A DNA stretch of 11,254 nucleotides. Source: Saksenaea vasiformis B4078. Lineage: Eukaryota > Mucoromycota > Mucoromycetes > Mucorales > Saksenaeaceae. Positions 6,920 through 11,254 of this stretch are shown here, one piece after another. Each line of letters begins with the position of its first letter. Positions within the stretch are counted from its first letter, which is position 1. Both the position numbers and the translations under genes were made by a program. The notes beneath the pieces were generated by a model, which worked only from the letters and a program-made list of their open reading frames with translations, had not been told where the DNA came from and made no database searches. Location: NCBI GenBank assembly GCA_000697055.1, contig JNDT01001550.1, positions 1 to 11,254 of the forward strand, given 5' to 3'.

Positions 6920-8040
6920 GTCATGTAGTTGATTACCTGCCATTGTGTCTTATGATATGACAATTACTAAAGTAATTTGCATTGTAGAGATTAGATGTAG
7001 AAAAGAAGAAAAACAAGGAAGCAATAAAAAAATGAACAAAGATGAGAGAACACGCCTGGCTGTTATCTTGACACAGAGGCACTTGTTTTTTAGTAACAGA
7101 AGCAGTTGAGATGCAACATGAAGAGATCAAAGCAGAATGACAGTTTGAAAGAAAGAGCAAAAAAATTTCCATCAGCGTAAATTGTTCCTGAAAATTGTTT
7201 GTTTTCAAAATGAAAAAACAATCTCAAAAGCACACGTCACGGCCATATAAGTACTAGAAATACAAGGAAAAATCACTGCTCTTTCCAGCATCATCACACC
7301 TTTTTGACAATGATGCATCTGATCCCTTTTAATCTTGGCATTAAGATGGAGTATACCATTGTGGCAATCATCTTTCATTAATAGCAGAAGCAGTTTTATA
7401 CTTTCTTTAGCAATATTTCCTTCTTTTCTTTACTGTGTAACTTGCAAAGTACCTGTATACAAAAGCTGTAGTCAGTATAAAGTCAACAATGATCTGAATA
7501 ACGATTATGCAACCTACTACATTGACCAGTTTATGCAAATCTTTGTTCCAATACTTCTTCTACAACACTGCTTCAGAAAAGCCAGTTTTTTAAACATATA
7601 TGGGCATGGGAGATATCAATATAAAGGCATACTTTGGTGTATGATGCTAACATATTCTATGATATACAGCCTAATTTCATTAATTGTAGTCATTTTACAT
7701 CAGCATTGCATTCCTAATTATGACTACAAATTTATCTTAATTTTCCATTTTTTACAATAAACAGATTATACTGAATATAAGAAATATGGAACTACATGAA
7801 ATATGATTATGGCATATGTATAGCTGTTAGTTTAGATAAGAATGGTAGTAATCAGCAGTGTCATTGAAATTAGCTCTAAATGACATTTATGTAATTAGAA
7901 TGAATGAGAGATCTAAAGCCAAAATACATTGAATGTTGGTAGAAACTATTTCTGGTACAAGCTTAGGTAGTTGGAGTTGAGTAATAGGTGGTACAGTAAT
8001 GTATTTGTTATCTTGATGTCAAAGCAGAAAAAATTACAGT
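6920..8040 (+). other. Long right arm of Tc1-2 with an apparent extra segment
   Basis: Positions 6920 to about 7036 match the downstream arm of Tc1-1 (1-122), so this part is family sequence. Further right no comparison is possible, because Tc1-1 is cut at position 1. Two words recur at the far end in the same order: TGTTATCTTGA (7061-7071 and 8006-8016) and TCAAAGCAGAA (7127-7137 and 8019-8029), each followed by ACAGTTT or a similar sequence before the inner edge of the inverted repeat. This suggests that about 0.9 kb was inserted into, or acquired by, a shorter element. It holds the open frame at 7323-7757 and otherwise nothing I recognise. Confidence 0.55.
7323..7760 (+). other. Unrecognised open frame in the extra segment of Tc1-2, possibly membrane protein-like
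   Basis: A frame stays open from 7323 to the TAA at 7758-7760. It has no ATG in its first part; the first in-frame ATG gives only 75 residues (MQIFVPILLL). Counted from 7335, hydrophobic stretches lie at about residues 21-35 (FILSLAIFPSFLYCV), 67-78 and 98-121 (a run rich in Leu, Ile, Met and Val), which could be membrane segments. The frame is Cys- and Tyr-rich. I recognise no family. In DNA this AT-rich an open stretch of this size is unlikely but possible by chance. It could be an exon or fragment of a captured gene, or spurious. No splice sites could be assigned. Confidence 0.25.
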
Positions 8041-8237
8041 TTCAAAAAAATGAGTCTTTGTTTACTTGTAACTTTGGATATAATGAATGAAATGGCATGT
8101 ATTATATATTTCCAGAAAGCTGATCAATAGCTCTATTGAATGATATAAGTTTTATAAGAATATAATCAGAAAAATATTGTACAATTTAAGTAAATGTTAA
8201 AAATCTTAAAACACTTAGGCAATTTTTTGAGTTACTA
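8041..8237 (-). repeat. Right terminal inverted repeat of Tc1-2 (197 bp)
   Basis: This is the inverted partner of 5544-5740; the outer end read inward is TAGTAACTCAAAAAATTG. Relative to the left end it carries mostly C/T and G/A changes. TA follows at 8238-8239. Confidence 0.9.
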
Positions 8238-8239
8238 TA

Positions 8240-9238
8240 CTTACTTTTTTTAGCTCCTCTTTCAAAGTTATCTTTCACTAGATAATGGACACAGCACTTG
8301 CCATTCTTATTATGTATTGATGGCTCCTCACCATGAATAGCATCCATGTCTACCTCTTTACTATAAGTTATAATGATCAATTGTGATACTTTCACAAGGT
8401 TAATAGGAGATTGCATATCAAAATTATTAGTCAATGTAGATTATGCCTTTTTTCTTATGCTTTTTCTTAATAAGAATATATAGTTTCATACTAGTTCTTT
8501 TTCATTATCCTTTCCAGCTTCATATGCAATGTCTTAGAATTATTCAGTAAATGTCCTTACTGATTCATTACATTTCTGCTTAATGTTATACAACTTATAT
8601 CATTTGTATTACATATAGTAAAGATTGCCAAACTCTTCTATAAGTAGACATTTGGCTTGACCCTATGTCAGGTTGCAGCTTACCATGGTACACTGAAATC
8701 AAAAGCACTGTTATATATCATATGTTATTTAGAACAAATGCTTCCAATGTCTATCCAAAGACAAACCATGCACCTTTAATGACATTTCAAATTTATTAAT
8801 GAAATCTTGAATAGACTCATGTCTCTTTTTTATTGAGTTACATAGTGGCTCTATCTTTAGCTAAAAAGCTGATAGTTTTTTAGATATAAACTTGTTATTC
8901 TTGTCTTTCTTTTTGGCCTTTTTTCTATTATAGCTAGTATTATATATATAGGTATAAAGAGACTAAATATTTGTAAAGATCTCTCAATCATTCTTAGCCT
9001 TGTCCAAGGCAGCTTATACTTGACTCTTTTTTTGCTTATCATTTCTTATTAAGGTTATTATTATACAAGATGTAGCTTCATTTATACATTTTTTAATATT
9101 TCTTTCAATTTTTTTTATCAAAGATAGAGATAGACTTGTCATTCTAGATGCTGTTTTCTTAGATATCATCTATTTTAACCTCAATATTAGATAAAAGAAA
9201 GGTACTAAAATTTTTGGAGAACATGTTTTTTTTGGCAT
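8240..9238 (-). pseudogene. gag: Gypsy-A Gag, N-terminal and central part
   Basis: This would be the structural capsid protein of the retrotransposon. On the minus strand the core reads HESIQDFINKFEMSLKVHGL and then SLDRHWKHLF (8821 to about 8735), the typical capsid start of fungal gypsy Gag. Further on come FGNLYY, NESVRTFTE and DIAYEAGKDNEKELV, in alternating frames. From 8434 the frame is open to the Tc1-2 border (MTNNFDMQSPINLVKVSQ, ending AKKSK). Before the core, SKKLSAF followed by KKRHES aligns by eye with VPKDLPVFQ and DKKIH of the Gypsy-C Gag, showing that the two are related. Stops and shifts are frequent. The ATG at 9236-9238 (MPKK) is a tentative start. Tc1-2 interrupts the gene at 8237. 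Confidence 0.78.
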
Positions 9239-9565
9239 TTTGTTTCTTGTTATTATTATTAAATAATTTATAATAAAAAATATTATAAACTTAGTTTTTC
9301 AAAGTTTAAAACTATAAATAATTGAGAAGTATCATGAGAGTTATATTTATTTAAAAATTGTAATAGATTAATATTTGTAACTTTAGATAAACATCTTTCT
9401 TTTTTGACTATATTATAAATTTTAATTGATAGTTGTAATTTATTAATTTTACTTTTATAGCATATAATTAATAAGATATATAATTAAAGAGTTGCTTCTT
9501 ATAACTATTGTTAGTCTATTATAGATACTCTTTAATCTTACTATATTTATCAGTTTTAGTTACAA
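9239..9565 (-). repeat. Putative 5' LTR and leader of Gypsy-A
   Basis: This very AT-rich 327-bp stretch has no coding frame. On the minus strand it starts TGTAACTAAAAC at 9565, next to the unrelated linker repeat. It carries TATAAAAG at 9459-9452 and an AATAAA-type signal further on, and the tentative gag ATG follows at 9238. Position, size (close to the 307 bp proposed for Gypsy-C) and promoter-like motifs suggest an LTR. The second LTR is outside the window, so neither border nor target duplication can be verified. Confidence 0.4.
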
Positions 9566-9569
9566 TATA

Positions 9570-9834
9570 GGAGGATGGTCATGTCTCATCAGAACGTCTG
9601 AAAGTTTAGTAAATGCTGCGTGTTTGCACATTACACGTCATCTCTTTCAAATGACCCCTTCTAAATAAAATGAGTGCGTCCTCTTTAGAAGCATTTATGC
9701 TATTGTACAGCAGTGATCATTTCAATTGATCATATTTCTTTGAACATCAGCAGCCACTCAAATGTTGCATATTTATTTGTCATCTTTTGATTCAGAAAAC
9801 GATCTCATATCTACAAACCTTCAGGACATCTGCC
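9570..9834 (-). repeat. Gypsy pol linker, copy B of the 265-bp repeat
   Basis: This is a second copy of 3307-3571 from another gypsy element, same orientation, same length, no gap, 16 transitions. On its left it ends where the Gypsy-A LTR is thought to start, as expected if Gypsy-A inserted into this older element. On its right an 11-bp end piece GGACATCTGCC (9824-9834) is repeated at 9839-9849 with period 15, and the sequence then departs from Gypsy-A. The frame (GRCPEGL, then DRFLNQKM, NKYATFEW) continues from the unrecognised coding region upstream. Confidence 0.9.
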
Positions 9835-10467
9835 TTTGGGACATCTGCCTCCTCTTTCATTCTATAATGTAAACTGTAAACCAGAGAGGTCGAAGAAAAA
9901 GGGTACCTCTCAGCTACCATCCAATAGCTTTTGAAAGAATGGCATGCTATTTGACTTTGCAATGGTACCATGACTTCAGTAGAAGTAAACTGATCTGCGA
10001 AAGTGCTCTTCAGGCCACGTTGGTTCCACAAGCTCATATTGGTCTTTGTACTTCTCATAGAACATGAGGATATTCTTGAAGTAATTGGTCAGAAGCTTTA
10101 CAACCAGGCTCTCATTCTGCGCATGACATGCAATGATTAATCTTTGATAGCAATGACCATACTCCAATATGGCAGTCCTTGCGATCCCTTCTTCATTGTG
10201 ATGCACCTTGTCCAATGCATCAACATATCATCGATGTTGGTCAGATGCAATGGTCAACTCCTCTTTGCACCTCTGAAGAGACTCTTGGTTAGTGATTATG
10301 TGGTTCACTCACTGGAATCTCTCAACTGGGGCAGCCATTTGGACTGGATGTTTGATTATCAGTTGGTTCGCCACTTGGTCCACCAATTGGTTGACAGCCT
10401 GATCTGTCTCACGAGCTTTGGCAGCTTTTTACTGTTGTACTTGCCCAATATGGCACTTTTTGCATGA
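9835..10467 (-). pseudogene. Unrecognised degenerate coding region joined to gypsy pol linker
   Basis: On the minus strand one frame runs from about 10467 to 9835 and on into the linker repeat. It is broken by only six stops before the repeat (after QQ, RFQ, QHR, VYFY, DGS and FTL), at least three of which are TGA where CGA would read through. The predicted chain is helical and Gln/Asn-rich at the start (DQAVNQLVDQVANQLI), then has NEEGIARTAILEYGHCYQRL, LLTNYFKNILMFYEKYKDQY and LVEPTWPEEHF. It ends in a five-codon duplication (GRCPK-GRCPE). The region is visibly GC-richer than its neighbours. It may be a Gag or accessory part of a different gypsy family, or host sequence captured by one. I know no family that fits. 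Confidence 0.5.
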
Positions 10468-10705
10468 TCCTTGGTGTGGTATATGTGACATGCCGTAGTG
10501 CACGTAGAAATAAATATCTGTGTACAGTTACAGATCAAATAGTAATTGGGATTAATATATTAACAAACATAATAATATTCCATTCTATATATAAATATAT
10601 CCTAAGTACAAACATATGTAGCTTTGTAATAAGGGAATTAACATATAATAGAATTACATGGAAAATAGATTATTATTAGAATATACTTTAGAGAACTGAA
10701 CATAA

Positions 10706-10713
10706 TATAAAAG
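10706..10713 (+). promoter_or_regulatory. TATA box of the Gypsy-C LTR
   Basis: TATAAAAG lies 110 bp before the gag ATG. An RNA start about 30-45 bp downstream would fall near 10740-10750. This is a motif match with suitable placement. Confidence 0.6.
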
Positions 10714-10730
10714 AGCAGACATTAACATTT

Positions 10731-10736
10731 AATAAA
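10731..10736 (+). terminator. AATAAA poly(A) signal in the Gypsy-C LTR
   Basis: AATAAA follows the TATA box by 18 bp, compatible with an LTR where the same sequence serves start and end of the RNA. In AT-rich DNA this motif alone is weak. Confidence 0.35.
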
Positions 10737-10749
10737 AAGTAATTCAGTC

Positions 10750-10804
10750 TCAAAGGATTTACTAAGTCTATATTTTTGAGCTATATCACATTTTTTTCCT
10801 TTGA
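10750..10804 (+). promoter_or_regulatory. Possible self-priming pair at the Gypsy-C LTR end
   Basis: TCAAAGGA (10750-10757) is perfectly complementary to TCCTTTGA (10797-10804). The first word lies near the expected RNA start, the second just after the proposed LTR end, where a primer-binding site belongs. No site resembling a tRNA 3' end is seen. Tf1-like gypsy elements prime with the 5' end of their own RNA in this way. Only 8 bp support it. Confidence 0.35.
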
Positions 10805-10815
10805 ATACTACTATT

Positions 10816-11254
10816 ATGTCTGCCGAAAATAACACTGGAACACCCCAATTTGGTACAATTACCCAGATGGAACGCAATGCTATGGAAAATCCTCTTTTTG
10901 TACAAGACCAGGACTCTGTAATGGCCAATACCAAGGAATCCCAGGAAACTACCACAGATACTGAAAAGGTCAAACAGGATCTTCAGCTAAGGAGGAAAAT
11001 AGCCGCCAATAGGCTCATGTTAGTTCTATCTAACGAGGCGTCCACTGAGGAAGAATCTACCAAAGCAAAAAGGAATCTGGATAAGGCCAAAGCATTGTAT
11101 AAGGCTTTTCTAGAAGCGAGAGAAACTCTGGATAAGGAAGATGAAGAAGACAGTGGAATAATCCATGGTAAAAGGGCTACACTGGTTCCGAAAGATCTCC
11201 CTGTATTCCAAATCCTAGGTGGTCCTGTCAGAAATAAGGATAAAAAGATCCATA
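10816..11254 (+). CDS. gag: Gag protein of Ty3/gypsy element Gypsy-C, N-terminal part, open to the window edge
   Basis: The frame starts at the first ATG after the LTR (MSAENNTGTP) and stays open for 146 codons to the last base, the only undamaged retrotransposon gene here. It would be the N-terminal part of the capsid polyprotein. Residues 1-50 are polar and probably flexible. Residues about 52-110 are rich in Lys, Glu, Ala and Leu and likely form a long helix or coiled coil. VPKDLPVFQ (124-132) followed by NKDKKIH (140-146) is the usual lead-in to the fungal gypsy capsid domain and aligns with the decayed Gypsy-A gag around 8890-8820. The use of GCC, CTC and GAG codons contrasts with the AT-rich relics, which fits a recent arrival. 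No stop or frameshift is seen, but activity cannot be judged without the rest. Confidence 0.82.
   Translation, partial: MSAENNTGTPQFGTITQMERNAMENPLFVQDQDSVMANTKESQETTTDTEKVKQDLQLRRKIAANRLMLVLSNEASTEEESTKAKRNLDKAKALYKAFLEARETLDKEDEEDSGIIHGKRATLVPKDLPVFQILGGPVRNKDKKIH

Larger units (their letters stand above)
5544..8237 (+). mobile_element. Full-length Tc1/mariner element Tc1-2 (2,694 bp), inserted in Gypsy-A gag
   Basis: The element runs from CAGTGACTCAAAAAATTG at 5544 to its inverted partner ending at 8237. It is flanked by TA on both sides (5542-5543 and 8238-8239), the target duplication of Tc1/mariner elements. The left arm is 352 bp, the transposase 1,020 bp and the right arm 1,322 bp. 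The long right arm is odd: typical Tc1 elements are about 1.6-1.8 kb, and about 0.9 kb here (7151-8018) looks like extra sequence between repeated words. The host gag frame is restored when the element is taken out. The transposase is inactivated by seven stops. Confidence 0.93.
1497..9569 (-). mobile_element. Degenerate Ty3/gypsy retrotransposon Gypsy-A, split by nested insertions
   Basis: A single gypsy-type order is readable on the minus strand from right to left: putative LTR, gag, zinc knuckle, aspartic protease, reverse transcriptase, RNase H, integrase. Protease before RT and integrase last is the Ty3/gypsy order, not Ty1/copia. The span includes Tc1-2 (5544-8237) and the A-tailed insert (4392-5437). 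Its 3' part, with the rest of integrase and the 3' LTR, would lie on the far side of Tc1-1, outside the window. Many in-frame stops and some frameshifts make it inactive. The exact right border is uncertain: an LTR start near 9565 is the best guess. Confidence 0.88.
10484..10790 (+). repeat. Probable 5' LTR of Gypsy-C
   Basis: This AT-rich 307-bp segment starts TGTGACATGCCG and ends ATATCACA, giving TG and CA ends. It holds TATAAAAG and AATAAA in the expected order, and the gag start follows 26 bp later. The upstream unrecognised coding region stops at its left edge. The 3' LTR is outside the window, so the borders are inferred from the ends and the context. Confidence 0.55.

Noticed and set aside
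6933..7208. A 91-codon minus-strand open frame rich in Phe and Ser in the right arm of Tc1-2.
   Set aside because: It covers the A-rich arm directly after the transposase, has a low-complexity Phe run, and extends over family sequence shared with Tc1-1; I see no domain.
10144..10467. A 107-codon plus-strand open frame.
   Set aside because: The minus-strand frame continues into the gypsy linker and has read-through-type stops, so I favour it. The plus frame has no recognisable content. I cannot fully exclude it.
10722..10973. An 83-codon minus-strand open frame.
   Set aside because: It is antisense to the Gypsy-C gag, which is open to the edge and resembles the Gypsy-A Gag.
1..11254. CRISPR array, tRNA, rRNA or bacterial-style operon.
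   Set aside because: No regularly spaced identical repeats, no cloverleaf and no conserved rRNA segments were seen; the content is eukaryotic mobile DNA.

Overview
The window reads as a transposon graveyard from an AT-rich eukaryotic genome, most likely a fungus. The retrotransposon gag and pol sequences are of a style I associate with Mucoromycota, but that placement is an inference from general resemblance. I see no convincing host gene, no rRNA or tRNA gene and no CRISPR array. Almost everything can be assigned to four nested or abutting mobile elements, three of them heavily decayed.

Layout. (1) Positions 1-1496 hold the transposase end of a Tc1/mariner element (Tc1-1, minus strand), cut by the window edge. 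(2) Positions 1497 to about 9569 are the remains of one Ty3/gypsy retrotransposon (Gypsy-A, minus strand). Read from right to left: a putative 5' LTR (about 9239-9565), gag (9238-8240, continued at 5541-5438 and 4391-4133), aspartic protease (DTG at 4040-4048), a protease-RT linker, reverse transcriptase (FMDD at 2800-2811), RNase H, and integrase, which stops at Tc1-1. (3) Two insertions split Gypsy-A gag: a complete Tc1 element (Tc1-2, 5544-8237, plus strand, 197-bp terminal inverted repeats, TA on both sides) and a 1,046-bp A-tailed insert (4392-5437) between 11/12-bp direct repeats. Conceptually removing each insertion puts the gag frame back in register, which supports the borders. (4) Positions 9570-9834 repeat the Gypsy-A protease-RT linker (3307-3571) and continue in frame into an unrecognised, GC-richer degenerate coding region (9835 to about 10467, minus). 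(5) From 10484 to the right edge lies the start of a younger gypsy element (Gypsy-C, plus strand): a probable LTR with TATA box and poly(A) signal, then a gag frame open from 10816 to the edge.

Relative order that the nesting implies: Gypsy-A inserted next to or into an older gypsy copy (9570-9834). Later Tc1-1 hit its integrase, and Tc1-2 and the A-tailed insert hit its gag. Gypsy-C is probably the most recent, because its reading frame is intact.

The main results are the frame-restoring nested insertions; a decay signature in which 15 of 16 differences between two 265-bp copies are explained by loss of CpG; a roughly 0.9-kb extra segment with a 141-codon membrane-like open frame inside Tc1-2; defects shared by both Tc1 copies; and a possible self-priming structure in Gypsy-C. 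I found no new biological system of clear function.
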